Of a stretch of DNA of 64,000 nt, positions 55,557 to 64,000 are shown in pieces. Every line of letters starts with the position of its first letter. Within the stretch, counting starts at the first letter, position 1. This DNA comes from Leptotrichia sp. oral taxon 223 (lineage in GTDB: Bacteria > Fusobacteriota > Fusobacteriia > Fusobacteriales > Leptotrichiaceae). The notes below the pieces were generated by a model. The model was not told the origin of the DNA and made no database searches. It saw nothing but the letters and a program-made list of their open reading frames with translations. The DNA lies in the NCBI RefSeq assembly GCF_013394795.1, contig NZ_JABXYU010000001.1, positions 682,001-746,000 of the forward strand. Direction: 5' to 3'. The translations under genes and the position numbers were made by a program.

Positions 55557-56147
55557 TTATTTAATTTTCATTGGAATGCCAGACACCACAAAATAAACTT
55601 CATCAGCCCTTTTTGCCACAGCCTGATTCATTTTTCCTGCAATTTCACGAAAATAACGTCCCAATGGATAACTTGGCACAAGCCCCAATCCCAACTCATT
55701 TGACACAATTATCGTATTTTCAAATTGATTTGTTATATTCAGCAGTTCATTTACTGTATTTTCCACATTTTTATCCAATTTTTCCACAATTTTTACATAA
55801 GACTTTTTATCAAAATTATCCCAGTCAACATCCTTTTCCTCAAAAATTATATTAGTAATCATATTTGTTAGGCAATCCACAAGCATATTATTTTTAATTC
55901 CATTTTTTGTTTTAGGAAAATATTTATTTAATTTATTTTCAAAATTTTTATAAGTTTCCACAGTTCCCCAATCGTTTTTCCGTCTTTCCTTATGCAACCT
56001 CACCTTTTCCTTCATTTCCTCATCAAACACAAGCGATGTTGCCAAATACACATTTTCCTGCTTCCCATTATTCAAATTTAAAATTAACTCTTCAGCAAAT
56101 TTACTTTTCCCACTTTTCGCCCCGCCAGTAACAAAAATTAACGCCAT
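55557..56147 (-). CDS. cobU: Adenosylcobinamide kinase/guanylyltransferase
   Basis: CobU phosphorylates adenosylcobinamide and attaches GMP, a late step of cobalamin nucleotide-loop assembly. The 196-residue protein starts MALIFVTGGAKSGKSKFAEE with the P-loop, and has RRKNDWGTVET (the expected loop, Asn in place of the usual phospho-His neighbour), LVDCLTNM and VSNELGLGLVP. ATG 56147 has AAGGAG upstream; an upstream in-frame ATG adds 12 residues. No other cobalamin genes occur in the window, so it might act in salvage with genes elsewhere. Confidence 0.9.
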   Translation of the reverse strand: MALIFVTGGAKSGKSKFAEELILNLNNGKQENVYLATSLVFDEEMKEKVRLHKERRKNDWGTVETYKNFENKLNKYFPKTKNGIKNNMLVDCLTNMITNIIFEEKDVDWDNFDKKSYVKIVEKLDKNVENTVNELLNITNQFENTIIVSNELGLGLVPSYPLGRYFREIAGKMNQAVAKRADEVYFVVSGIPMKIK

Positions 56148-56186
56148 TCCTTTCACTCCTTTTTCACAATTTTTTATAAACAAAAA

Positions 56187-56215
56187 AACAACCTCATATA
56201 AAAGTTGTTGCTTTT
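56187..56215. terminator. Hairpin in the cobU leader, bidirectional terminator-like
   Basis: AACAAC (56187-56192) and GTTGTT (56204-56209) pair; T tracts follow on both strands. On the cobU strand it lies 40 bases before the start, as a terminator in an attenuated leader would. Confidence 0.45.
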
Positions 56216-56345
56216 TAATTTTTTTATTCCAATCATTATTTTAATGAATTTACTATTCTTACGTACGTTTGAGGAACCCCTTTATTTATCAGTATCACAA
56301 AATTTTTTCAGACTTAGTAGTGGTAGGAATTTTTTCTACAAAATT

Positions 56346-56373
56346 ATTGTACCATATTTTTTTGATTTCTCAA
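56346..56373 (-). promoter_or_regulatory. Putative cobU promoter with long leader
   Basis: Minus strand TTGAGA (56368-56373), 16 bases, TACAAT (56346-56351). The predicted transcript has a leader of about 190 bases before cobU. Confidence 0.45.
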
Positions 56374-56766
56374 AGTTTTTTATAAAGATTTTCCCATCCA
56401 AATATTTTATACTAAACTCCATAAAAAAATATTTATTAATAATAAGCAGTTTTTCAAAATCTAAATAAAAATCCCTTATATGGATACTTAATGATAAATT
56501 TAAGTAAAGGATATTTTAATAGTTACATAGGTTATATAATAGCATAATCATGTAAAAAAATGACTTTAATTTCATAACTTTTTTGATTTTCTACTCTTTA
56601 AATGGGAAATAGCATTATATTTAATTCTCACATTTATTGATTAATTTTAGATGTATTTTTAATAAAAATTTACCTTATTTTCCTAAAAAATAGAAAAATC
56701 AAAGAAAATATGATATACTATTATAGATAAATTATAATAGAAATAAAATCAAGGAGGAAATTTATT

Positions 56767-57171
56767 ATGAAAAAGAGTATGTTTGTATTGTTTATTATGT
56801 CTATGATGGCTTTTGCAGAAGGTACAGAAGTAAAAAAGGTGCATACTAAAACTGCGAAACTAGAAAAAGATTCATATTGTAATATTCCGAAAGAGTATAG
56901 TGATTTTAAGAAAATTAATGAAAAAGATTATCGAGTTGATGTAGATTTTGACAAATGTGTGTTCGACGGTGAAACTTATGAGAATGTAAAAGTGGGCGTA
57001 TTAATTCAAAATGTTGAAAAAACTGAAAAATATTTGAAAAAATACAAATACATGCATTTAAAAGCAGGTAAAAATCTAGTTTATAATTCAAATGACAATA
57101 GCTACTATTACAATGGTTCTTGGGCATTTAATAATGATAAAGCTTATCCAACAGTATTCGATGGTAAATAA
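56767..57171 (+). CDS. Small secreted protein, unknown function
   Basis: The 134-residue protein has a clear signal peptide (MKKSMFVLFIMSMMAFAEG, cleavage after AFA) and a mature part with two cysteines (Cys in DSYCNIP and DKCVFDG) that may form a disulfide, and tyrosine-rich beta-strand-like segments (KYKYMHLKAGKNLVY, NSYYYNGSW). I do not recognise a family. A strong AAGGAGG RBS and its own terminator indicate a single-gene transcript. It is probably periplasmic. Confidence 0.7.
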   Translation: MKKSMFVLFIMSMMAFAEGTEVKKVHTKTAKLEKDSYCNIPKEYSDFKKINEKDYRVDVDFDKCVFDGETYENVKVGVLIQNVEKTEKYLKKYKYMHLKAGKNLVYNSNDNSYYYNGSWAFNNDKAYPTVFDGK

Positions 57172-57189
57172 TTTATAAATAAATTTAGG

Positions 57190-57223
57190 ACGGCAGTTTT
57201 ATTAAATTGCCGTTTTACTTTTT
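57190..57223 (+). terminator. Terminator of the secreted protein gene
   Basis: ACGGCAG pairs with TTGCCGT around an A/T loop, followed by TTTACTTTTT. Confidence 0.7.
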
Positions 57224-57562
57224 GAGCATGTATAATTTTGTACGTTTTAATTTATAAGAAAGCAATGTCTATTAAACAAAATTTTTAGAATACATAGCAA
57301 TTCTAGTTTAATATGAAAGTAAAAAGTTATTTACATAATTTTTGCTCCAATTTTTAACTGGATTAACTATAATACCAGAAATACAATGCTTTTAAATAAT
57401 TTTAAAATTATATTCAAAAATCTTTCACAATATGATAGAATGTATCTGGACTTATTTAAATAAACTTAAATAAAAATAGAAATTTTAACTATTTGAATAA
57501 CAGGTTTTACTTTAAAATAAAGTTCCTTAAAACAAATCAAATATTGAAATGAAAGGAGATGT
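57224..57562. other. Gap upstream of the cyclophilin gene
   Basis: About 340 AT-rich bases with no gene and no clear structured element; the cyclophilin RBS (GAAAGGAGAT) is at its end. Confidence 0.4.
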
Positions 57563-58162
57563 ATGATTAAAAGAGTATCGTTACTGATGTTATCGATTTT
57601 AATGATGATGACTGTTGCTGTGCAATCATACAGTAAAGAGTATAAGATGAAAGCGAAAATTATTACTGCAAAAGGTGATATTAATATTAATTTATTACCT
57701 GACAAATCGCCTGTAACTGTTGCTAATTTTGTAAATTTGGCAAAAAAAGGATATTACAACGGATTAAAATTTCATAGGGTTATTGAAAACTTTATGGCTC
57801 AAGGCGGAGATCCAACTGGAACAGGAGCAGGAGGACCAGGATACCAATTTGAAGATGAAGTTAATAATGGACTGAACTTTTCTAAAGCTGGTAAACTGGC
57901 TATGGCGAATGCTGGGCCAGGAACAAATGGAAGCCAGTTTTTCATTACGACTGTGCCGACAGAATGGTTAAATGGAAATCATACTATTTTTGGAGAAGTT
58001 GTATCAGATACTGATTTGGCTGTTGTTAAAAAACTATCTAATGGAGATGTGATGACAAAAGTTATAGTTGAAGGTGACGTTGACGCTTTCTTAAAAACTC
58101 AGAAAGGTAGAGTTGACAACTGGAATAAGACATTGAAGCAAAATTTTCCAAATAAATTTTAA
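57563..58162 (+). CDS. Exported cyclophilin-type peptidyl-prolyl isomerase
   Basis: The 199-residue protein has a hydrophobic N-terminal signal (about residues 1-22) and a compact cyclophilin domain: VANFVNLAKKGYYNGLKFHRVI, the active Arg in FHRVIENFMAQGGDP, GTNGSQFFIT, and the final HTIFGEVV. A periplasmic role in protein folding is likely. It runs directly into argG (19 bases apart), so the two may share a transcript despite unrelated functions. Confidence 0.93.
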   Translation: MIKRVSLLMLSILMMMTVAVQSYSKEYKMKAKIITAKGDININLLPDKSPVTVANFVNLAKKGYYNGLKFHRVIENFMAQGGDPTGTGAGGPGYQFEDEVNNGLNFSKAGKLAMANAGPGTNGSQFFITTVPTEWLNGNHTIFGEVVSDTDLAVVKKLSNGDVMTKVIVEGDVDAFLKTQKGRVDNWNKTLKQNFPNKF

Positions 58163-58180
58163 TTGAAGGGAAACAGGAAA

Positions 58181-59383
58181 ATGACAAAAGAAAAAGTAGT
58201 TTTAGCGTATTCAGGCGGGCTTGATACATCAATTATCATACCTTGGCTAAAGGAACATTATGATTTAGAGGTAATTGCGTGCTGTGTGGATGTTGGACAA
58301 AACGAAGATATGGAAGCCGTGAAAGTGAAAGCCATAGAATCTGGCGCTTCCAAAGTTTATGTAGAAGATAAAAAAGATGAATTTGTAAGAGATTATGCTT
58401 TCCGTGCTTTAAGAGCGGGAGCAGTTTATGAAAATAAATATTTACTGGGAACTTCATTTGCACGTCCGTTAATTTCCAAAACATTGGTAGATGTTGCCCA
58501 TAAGGAAGGTGCGACATATATTTGTCACGGATGTACTGGGAAGGGGAATGATCAGGTTAGATTTGAAACTGGAGTATTTTCATTGGATCCAACATTAAAA
58601 ATAATTGCTCCTTGGAGAATCTGGGATATTTCCTCAAGAGAAGATGCGATTGACTACGCACAAAAAAAAGGTATAAAAATAAGTGTAACAAAAGAAAAAA
58701 TTTATTCAAGAGATCAAAACTTATGGCATATTTCCCACGAAGGAGGAGATATTGAAGGGCTTGAGAATGAACATAAGGAAGATATTGTCTATATGATGAC
58801 AACTCCTCCTGAAAAAGCGCCAGATAAGCCAACTTATGTGGATATTACATTTGAGCAGGGCTGGCCTGTAAAAGTTGACGGCAAAGCATTGGAGCCAGTG
58901 GAATTATTAAGAAAATTAAATAAAATCGCTGGAGAAAATGGTGTCGGTGTAATTGACATTGTGGAAAACAGGCTGGTTGGAATGAAGTCAAGAGGAATTT
59001 ATGAAACGCCGGGCGGAACACTGTTAATGGAAGCACTAAAGGAACTGGAAACTTTAATTTTTGATAAGGACACTTTTGAATTTAAAAAACTTGTTTCACA
59101 AAAATATGCAGGCATAACTTATTCAGGACAATGGTTTACACCACTTCGTGAAGGGCTTGACGCATTTGTAGACGAAACTTCAAAAAATGTGAATGGTACA
59201 ATAAAATTGAAATTGTATAAGGGAAGCATAAAAATCGCTGGAAGATTCACTGATTTTGCCTTGTATGATGAAAAAATCTCTTCATTTGGCGCAAGTGAGC
59301 TTTACAGCCATAAAGATGCAGAAGGATTTATAAAATTGTTCTCACTTCCAAACAGAATTAGAGCTTATAAAAAACATAAATAA
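58181..59383 (+). CDS. argG: Argininosuccinate synthase
   Basis: ArgG condenses citrulline and aspartate. The 400-residue protein has the ATP pyrophosphatase P-loop [23 protein letters not shown] and WHISHEGGD, all typical. ATG 58181 (MTKEKVV) is preferred; AGGAAA precedes it. It ends at a strong terminator. argH and other arginine genes are absent from the window. Confidence 0.97.
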   Translation: MTKEKVVLAYSGGLDTSIIIPWLKEHYDLEVIACCVDVGQNEDMEAVKVKAIESGASKVYVEDKKDEFVRDYAFRALRAGAVYENKYLLGTSFARPLISKTLVDVAHKEGATYICHGCTGKGNDQVRFETGVFSLDPTLKIIAPWRIWDISSREDAIDYAQKKGIKISVTKEKIYSRDQNLWHISHEGGDIEGLENEHKEDIVYMMTTPPEKAPDKPTYVDITFEQGWPVKVDGKALEPVELLRKLNKIAGENGVGVIDIVENRLVGMKSRGIYETPGGTLLMEALKELETLIFDKDTFEFKKLVSQKYAGITYSGQWFTPLREGLDAFVDETSKNVNGTIKLKLYKGSIKIAGRFTDFALYDEKISSFGASELYSHKDAEGFIKLFSLPNRIRAYKKHK

Positions 59384-59416
59384 AATTTTAATTCTTAGAA
59401 AAAAAAATATATTACG

Positions 59417-59457
59417 GCAGGAACTTTGTTTTAAATTGAAGTTTTCCTGCTTTTTTT
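59417..59457 (+). terminator. Strong terminator of argG
   Basis: GCAGGAA and TTCCTGC pair around an AT-rich loop that itself has CTT/AAG pairing, followed by seven T. Confidence 0.85.
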
Positions 59458-59747
59458 ATGTTCATTTTTTTTAAAAAGAGAAAAAACTTGCATTATTTTT
59501 TAAAAAGGTATAAAATTAGTTTGGCAATTAAAATATTCGGTTTTCATAGTATATGTTACATTTTTGAAATGATTTTAAAATATATTTCAAATTATTCTAA
59601 GTATGTATTAGAATTCCTTAATCTAAAACTTATGAAATTAAACAATATTAAGTTTAATTCTAAAATAGTTTTCATATAAGTATAAATACGCTTTTGGAAA
59701 TCGAAAAATCAATAAACATTACAGAAAAAGAGAGGAGATGATCCGAG
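59458..59747. other. Gap upstream of feoA
   Basis: About 290 AT-rich bases, no gene and no Fur-like box that I can see. Confidence 0.35.
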
Positions 59748-59966
59748 ATGACGTTAGTAGAAGGAAAAGTCGGAGAAAAATTTTTATTAAAAGATATTGA
59801 TGAGAGGAAATTGGACACACGGTTATTGAGTCTGGGAGTATGCAGAGGAGATGCCTGCACAATTGAAAATATCGCAAATGGAAATATTCTCATAAAAACA
59901 GTGGAAACTAAAATCGTAATCAGCACAAATTTAGCAAATCACATTCAGATTGAGGTGGTAAAATGA
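59748..59966 (+). CDS. feoA: FeoA, ferrous iron transport accessory protein
   Basis: FeoA is a small SH3-like protein that supports FeoB. The 72-residue protein has GEKFLLKDIDER, LLSLGVCRGD and a final VISTNLANHIQIEV, matching the FeoA pattern. GAGGAGATG precedes the ATG at about 11 bases. It overlaps feoB by 4 bases (ATGA). Confidence 0.92.
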   Translation: MTLVEGKVGEKFLLKDIDERKLDTRLLSLGVCRGDACTIENIANGNILIKTVETKIVISTNLANHIQIEVVK

Positions 59967-62155
59967 TAAACGTAGCATTTGTCGGGAATCCCAACGTAGG
60001 AAAAACTGCCCTAATTAACCAAATCTCGCATGCAAGTTTAAAGATAGGAAACTGGCCGGGCGTAACAATTGAAAAAAAGGAAGTTTCTTTTAAGATAGGC
60101 AATGAAGATATAAAACTTATTGATTTGCCAGGAATTTACAATTTGTCAATAAATACTCCTGAAGAACGTGTTTCAAGGGATTTTTTGCTAAATGAAAAAG
60201 TTGATGTGGTAATCAATGTTATGGATTCAACATCGCTTGAGAAAAATATTTACTTAACTGCACTATTAAAGGAACTTGGCATTCCAATCGTCATGGCGCT
60301 TAACTTTGAGGATGAATTTAAAAGAATTGGCTATGAGCTGAATGTGGACAGATTTCAAAAGCAGCTTGGCATCCCAGTAGTCTTTACAAGCGGAAAATCT
60401 GGGCATGGTGTAGACAAGCTTATGGAAAAGGCAGTTGAAATTTCAAAACAAACTTCATCAGAACATAAACAGCACAGACTTCTGTTTGACAAAGAAATTG
60501 AAAGTAATATTGAAATTTTGAAAAATAAACTGAAAAATGAGAAATCCTATGAAAAAGTGTTGGAAAAATACCCTGTTGACTGGCTTGTAATCAAAATTTT
60601 AGAAAATGATACAAATATACTGGCAATAGTGAAAAATGAATTCGGGATTGACTTATCAAGCATCGGAAACACTGAAAAAAAGAGTCTTGAAGACCATTAT
60701 GGAATTGTACCCGAAGATGTACTGGCAAGAGCAAGATATGGAATTGTGCGTGGAATTATTTCAGCCAACTTAAAAAGAGGTACCGGAGATAAATTTGCAC
60801 TGACAGACAAAATTGACAAAATACTTTTGAATAAATTTTTTGGTGGACTTGCATTTCTCGCCATAATTTATGCAGTATTTGTTATTGTATTTGACGGAAG
60901 TTCTCCGTTTATCGACTGGATTGACGGTTTTTTTAGCGACTTTGTAATAAAATATGTGGGACACGCTATTGAAGGGGTGCCTGACTGGCTTAGCAGCTTT
61001 GTGCTGGAAGGGATTCTTGCTGGAGTAGGTTCAGTCTTGACATTTGTTCCGCTTATGTTCTTTATATACTTTTTCATGGCGATTCTTGAAGAAAGTGGAT
61101 ATATGGCACGTGTAGCATTTATTCTGAACAAGATGATGACAAAGGTTGGGCTTTCTGGAAAAGCCTTTATCCCAATGCTAATCGGATTTGGATGTACAGT
61201 TCCAGCCATTTATTCGACAAGAACGTTGGAAGATGAAAAAACGAGAAGGCTGACAGGGGTTATTGCCACATTTATGTCGTGCGGTGCAAGACTTCCAGTT
61301 TATTCCCTGCTTGCAGCAGCATTTTTTAGCAAACATGCAGCCTTAGTTGTTGTTTCAATTTATCTTTTTGGAGTATTTATGGCTCTTTTCGTAGCATTCA
61401 TACTAAAAAGATTCAATTATTTTAAAGGAAATAACACGGAACTGCTGATAGAACTTCCTCCATACAGACTGCCAAGTGCCAAAGTTGTATGGAACAATAT
61501 GAAATCTAAAACTTTCGCTTATATTAAAAGAGCAACTACAATAATTTTGGGAATCTTGCTAATTATCTGGTTTTTCCAATATTTCCCAAATAAAGGGGAT
61601 GCTGAAAATTCCTACTTAGGACAGGCAGCAAAAGTCGTACAGCCTGTATTCAAGCCAACCGGTTTTGGTGACAGATGGGAACCTGTGGCTTCCATTGTGC
61701 CAAGTATCATAGCAAAGGAAACTGTTGTAGGATTTTTAGGACAAATTTTGTTGTCGCAGGAAGAAGATGAGAAGCAAGAATATAATTTCATGGCTGATTT
61801 AAAGGATCAAGGAATCGCGTTGGGAGGTGCCGTAGTTGATTCGCTAAAATCACTGGGACACGTTGCAACATTCAAAATTTCAACATTAGAAATGAAAAAT
61901 CAGGAAGAGCTTGATGAAGATGCAGGAGGAAATATTGTTCCAGCAATCAGAAATCTATGGAATGACAAATACGGTCCAATAAGAGCCTATTCATTTATGC
62001 TGTACGTCCTTCTTGTAGTACCATGTGCTGTAGCAATGGGAGCGTTAAAACAGGAGTTTGGATGGAAATTATTGGCATTCCAAGTATCAATGCTGTTAAT
62101 TTTACCTTATGTTGTATCAATACTGTTCTTTAATGTCGCCCGATTATTTGTATAA
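59963..62155 (+). CDS. feoB: FeoB, ferrous iron transporter
   Basis: The 730-residue protein has the N-terminal G domain: G1 GNPNVGKTAL, G2 GVTIEKKE, G3 DLPGIYNL and G4-like ALNFED, then a GDI-like linker and a membrane part from about residue 290, including the two Gate motifs (first: YFFMAILEESGYMARVAFILN; second near VASIVPSIIAKETVVG). Gate-associated cysteine occurs in GFGCTVPA. It imports Fe2+ at the inner membrane, under the FeoA overlap. Confidence 0.97.
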   Translation: MINVAFVGNPNVGKTALINQISHASLKIGNWPGVTIEKKEVSFKIGNEDIKLIDLPGIYNLSINTPEERVSRDFLLNEKVDVVINVMDSTSLEKNIYLTALLKELGIPIVMALNFEDEFKRIGYELNVDRFQKQLGIPVVFTSGKSGHGVDKLMEKAVEISKQTSSEHKQHRLLFDKEIESNIEILKNKLKNEKSYEKVLEKYPVDWLVIKILENDTNILAIVKNEFGIDLSSIGNTEKKSLEDHYGIVPEDVLARARYGIVRGIISANLKRGTGDKFALTDKIDKILLNKFFGGLAFLAIIYAVFVIVFDGSSPFIDWIDGFFSDFVIKYVGHAIEGVPDWLSSFVLEGILAGVGSVLTFVPLMFFIYFFMAILEESGYMARVAFILNKMMTKVGLSGKAFIPMLIGFGCTVPAIYSTRTLEDEKTRRLTGVIATFMSCGARLPVYSLLAAAFFSKHAALVVVSIYLFGVFMALFVAFILKRFNYFKGNNTELLIELPPYRLPSAKVVWNNMKSKTFAYIKRATTIILGILLIIWFFQYFPNKGDAENSYLGQAAKVVQPVFKPTGFGDRWEPVASIVPSIIAKETVVGFLGQILLSQEEDEKQEYNFMADLKDQGIALGGAVVDSLKSLGHVATFKISTLEMKNQEELDEDAGGNIVPAIRNLWNDKYGPIRAYSFMLYVLLVVPCAVAMGALKQEFGWKLLAFQVSMLLILPYVVSILFFNVARLFV

Positions 62156-62274
62156 TTTTAGAATCATTGAATTACTGTGATTTAAATATATTTTTAGATT
62201 AACATATAATTTTAAAATAATTTTGCTAAATAAAATTTACTATTAGCCATACAATCTTGAAAGGAAGTGCAAAC

Positions 62275-62448
62275 ATGGAAAAAACAATCATTGTTGCTGT
62301 AATTGCAGCCATAGTTGTAATCGCAGTTTTTAGAAAAATATACAAAGATTATAAGAAAAATAAAAATTTTTGTGGAACAGACTGCTGCAGTTGTTCAGGT
62401 GTTTCGGTCTGTAATTTGCAAAAAAAATCAGAAAATCATAATAAATAA
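62275..62448 (+). CDS. FeoB-associated Cys-rich membrane protein
   Basis: The 57-residue protein has an N-terminal membrane helix (IIVAVIAAIVVIAVF), a lysine-rich cytoplasmic stretch, and a cysteine-rich end (CGTDCCSCSGVSVC), the pattern of small proteins encoded after feoB in Firmicutes and Fusobacteria. ATG 62275 has AAGGAAG upstream. Function is presumed accessory to FeoB. Confidence 0.85.
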   Translation: MEKTIIVAVIAAIVVIAVFRKIYKDYKKNKNFCGTDCCSCSGVSVCNLQKKSENHNK

Positions 62449-62580
62449 TATAATTCAAATATATTTCTTTAACAAATTAAAAACAAAGAAAATAAAAATT
62501 TTATTATAAGAATTATCCTGTATAATTACATCTGACCAATAGAAAAAGTGAAAACTTTTTTCTTCAAAACTCCTTTTTAA

Positions 62581-62612
62581 ATATGCTATCACAAGGGTAG
62601 CATATTTTTTTT
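62581..62612 (+). terminator. Terminator of the feo operon
   Basis: ATATGCTA (62581-62588) and TAGCATAT (62598-62605) form the stem, followed by TTTTTTT. Confidence 0.8.
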
Positions 62613-62631
62613 GCCAATTTTTTACAAAGCA

Positions 62632-62728
62632 AGGTAATACAGTACCAAAAAGGTATTCAGTTACCTTTTTCATTTTTTAATATTTTTTATTTATTTGTGA
62701 TTTTTCTAAAAAAGGTACTCATTTACCT
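62632..62728. repeat. Three GGTA-N6-TACC dyads downstream of the integrase gene
   Basis: AGGTA-N6-TACC at 62632-62646, AGGTA-N6-TACCT at 62651-62666 and AGGTA-N6-TACCT at 62713-62728, the last two 14/16 identical. Constant spacing and symmetry suggest a DNA-binding protein array, either integrase arm sites or repressor operators. Confidence 0.55.
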
Positions 62729-62732
62729 TGCC

Positions 62733-62754
62733 GGTTGGTCCCCCGTTGGTCCCC
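62733..62754. repeat. Tandem GTTGGTCCCC repeats, possible attachment core
   Basis: GTTGGTCCCC at 62734-62743 and 62745-62754, 11 bases apart, 49 bases from the integrase stop. GC-rich relative to the surroundings. Confidence 0.4.
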
Positions 62755-62802
62755 AAATTCATTGCCTACAAATTATCAGTTTTATTGATTCAATTAATGG
62801 TT

Positions 62803-63861
62803 TTAATTTACATCATTCAAAAATTTGATGTTATCCATTGATACAGTCAATTCCTCGATGTCTGATTGAATATAATATTCATTTGTAGTGCTTATGTCCT
62901 CGTGTCCTAGTATATCGGTTATTACAACGCTATTTATTTTTTGATTGTTCATAAAGGTTGCCAATGTCTTTCGGCAATCGTGTGGCTTATGATTCATTTT
63001 TAACTCTTCCAGCGTCTTATAAAACTTTTCCCTGAAATAATTTGTACGTATCGGCTTATTTTCTTTTTTCTTTTTCTCAAATACCCATTTTTTATTATAT
63101 AACAAATATTCAGTTGGACTGCTCTCATATAGTCCTTTCACTAACTGAAATATATCCTTGTGTATCGGTATTTGTCTATGTCTCCCTTTTTCCGTCTTGT
63201 TTCCGCCGTTTATAATTCTACGCAGCAAGTCAACGTTTTCTTTTTTCAGTTCTGTAATTTCACCTATTCTCATACCTGTGTAAATCATAATTAAAATATA
63301 GTCTACCCACTGTATGCCAATATTATTCCACAGCTTTTGAATTTCATAGCCTGTAAACACGTTCTTTTGCCTTTTGCTGCTTTCCTTTGGCAACCTTATA
63401 AACTTCGCTCTGTTCACTGTCATTATCTCAAGTTCCATAGCATAATTGGATAATACTGTCAAAAAGTTCTTTGTGATCTTCTTTGTTGCTACACTGCAAT
63501 TAAGACTGTTTACTGTATCTTGCATTTGCGGTCCTTTTATTTCCCTGAATACTAGACTATGTAACGGCTTACATCTCTTAAAGCTGTTCTCGTAGCCTTT
63601 TATCGTGCCAACTGCAACCAGTCCTTTCTGATTCTCAATAAATAATCTATACAACCCCTTAAATGTCATTGTGCTGTTTTCTACGTCATAGGGATTGTAT
63701 AAATATTCATTCAGCACTTCCATTGCCTGTTTCCTTGTTTCATAATAGCCCAGCGATACCCTTTTCTTTGTTCTCCAGTCCGTAACCCTTACCCTGTACG
63801 GCTTTCTCTTTGTGGTTTTTGTTACACTTCCAGTACCATTTGCATTTTTTATTCTTTTCAT
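62803..63861 (-). CDS. Tyrosine-type site-specific integrase
   Basis: The 352-residue protein has an N-terminal arm-binding domain (GTGSVTKTTKRKPYRVRVTD), a SAM-like core-binding domain and the catalytic domain with Arg in TGMRIGEITEL, HDCRKTLAT (His-x-x-Arg), GHEDISTTNEYY containing the conserved His and the nucleophile Tyr. All catalytic residues are present. ATG 63861 is preferred (GGTGGAAGAA before it); a GTG/TTG upstream is possible. It lies at the right end of the window, beside the feo operon and the operator-like dyads, so it likely marks the boundary of a prophage or ICE that continues beyond the window. Confidence 0.93.
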   Translation of the reverse strand: MKRIKNANGTGSVTKTTKRKPYRVRVTDWRTKKRVSLGYYETRKQAMEVLNEYLYNPYDVENSTMTFKGLYRLFIENQKGLVAVGTIKGYENSFKRCKPLHSLVFREIKGPQMQDTVNSLNCSVATKKITKNFLTVLSNYAMELEIMTVNRAKFIRLPKESSKRQKNVFTGYEIQKLWNNIGIQWVDYILIMIYTGMRIGEITELKKENVDLLRRIINGGNKTEKGRHRQIPIHKDIFQLVKGLYESSPTEYLLYNKKWVFEKKKKENKPIRTNYFREKFYKTLEELKMNHKPHDCRKTLATFMNNQKINSVVITDILGHEDISTTNEYYIQSDIEELTVSMDNIKFLNDVN

Positions 63862-64000
63862 TTCTTCCACCAATCCAAAAATCTAGCTAATAGGCACTAC
63901 TCTACCCTATAATTTTAATACCGTTTTTTACAATAGTCAAAAAAATATTTTAATCAGTTCATTGTCCGTTAGTTCTAATAACTCTTTTATCCTGTATATT

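Larger units (their letters stand above)
56148..56766. other. cobU leader and gap upstream of the small secreted protein
   Basis: No gene; the cobU leader and promoter occupy the left half. The right half (56400-56766) is AT-rich and has a TATACTAAACTC motif (about 56408) shared with the repeat at 35957. Confidence 0.4.

Noticed and set aside
56148-56373. Cobalamin riboswitch upstream of cobU
   Set aside because: I could not find a B12-box-like segment, so I kept only a generic leader.
56205-56468. 87-residue ORF (plus strand) upstream of the secreted protein gene
   Set aside because: Overlaps the cobU leader and promoter, has no RBS, and is low-complexity Phe/Ile/Ser.
62455-62673. 72-residue minus-strand ORF downstream of the FeoB-associated gene
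   Set aside because: Overlaps the feo terminator and the dyad array; no RBS or family match.

Overview
The window is a low-GC, Gram-negative-type chromosome segment, most likely from Leptotrichia or a close relative in the Fusobacteriota. The main pointers are a 2250-residue type V autotransporter with the N-terminal segment typical of Fusobacterium/Leptotrichia autotransporters, strongly A/T-biased codons, a capsule/sugar-nucleotide cluster together with glycogen genes, and a fusobacterial style of housekeeping gene order. The genus is an inference from gene content, not from a marker gene.

Layout. 1-8.6 kb (minus strand): prmC (cut by the window edge) and prfA, an undecaprenol/diacylglycerol kinase-PAP2 phosphatase fusion, ybeY, a PgpH-type 7TM-HD phosphodiesterase, a DinG helicase carrying an N-terminal JAMM domain, and a secreted double-MliC protein. 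9-10.6 kb: a YitT transporter, a 0.5-kb noncoding palindromic element and tRNA-Cys. 10.7-16.5 kb (minus): mnmA and a surface polysaccharide group (glycosyltransferase, flippase, KdsD-type isomerase, GDP-mannose pyrophosphorylase). 16.7-19.5 kb: glgC-glgA. 19.7-29.5 kb (minus): a small hypothetical gene, a two-component system overlapping glmM, trhP-like U32 peptidase, dnaB, rplI and dnaX. 29.6-31 kb: a tnpB-only IS200/IS605-type element. 31-33.8 kb: a glutamine amidotransferase-like hydrolase, a secreted spherulin-4 protein and a small basic exported protein.

The most distinctive part is 33.9-45.2 kb (plus strand). A good promoter (TTGACA-17-TATTAT) precedes eight co-directional genes: J-domain protein, membrane FHA protein, zinc-ribbon FHA protein, membrane-anchored PP2C-like protein with TPR-like and coiled-coil tail, a second PP2C-like protein that has lost its metal-binding residues, Ser/Thr kinase, a large Hsp70/actin-fold ATPase without an Hsp70 substrate domain, and a HlyD-type adaptor. 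Together they suggest a phospho-threonine-controlled chaperone/ATPase machine at the inner membrane. I do not recognise it as a named system.

45.3-64 kb: a CapA-like phosphoesterase, a Crp/Fnr regulator, the giant autotransporter, 5-formyl-THF cyclo-ligase with a lone CobU, a small secreted protein, cyclophilin with argG, the feoA-feoB-feoB-associated operon, and a tyrosine integrase next to three AGGTA-N6-TACCT dyads, which probably marks one edge of an integrated element continuing beyond the window. No rRNA or CRISPR array is seen.
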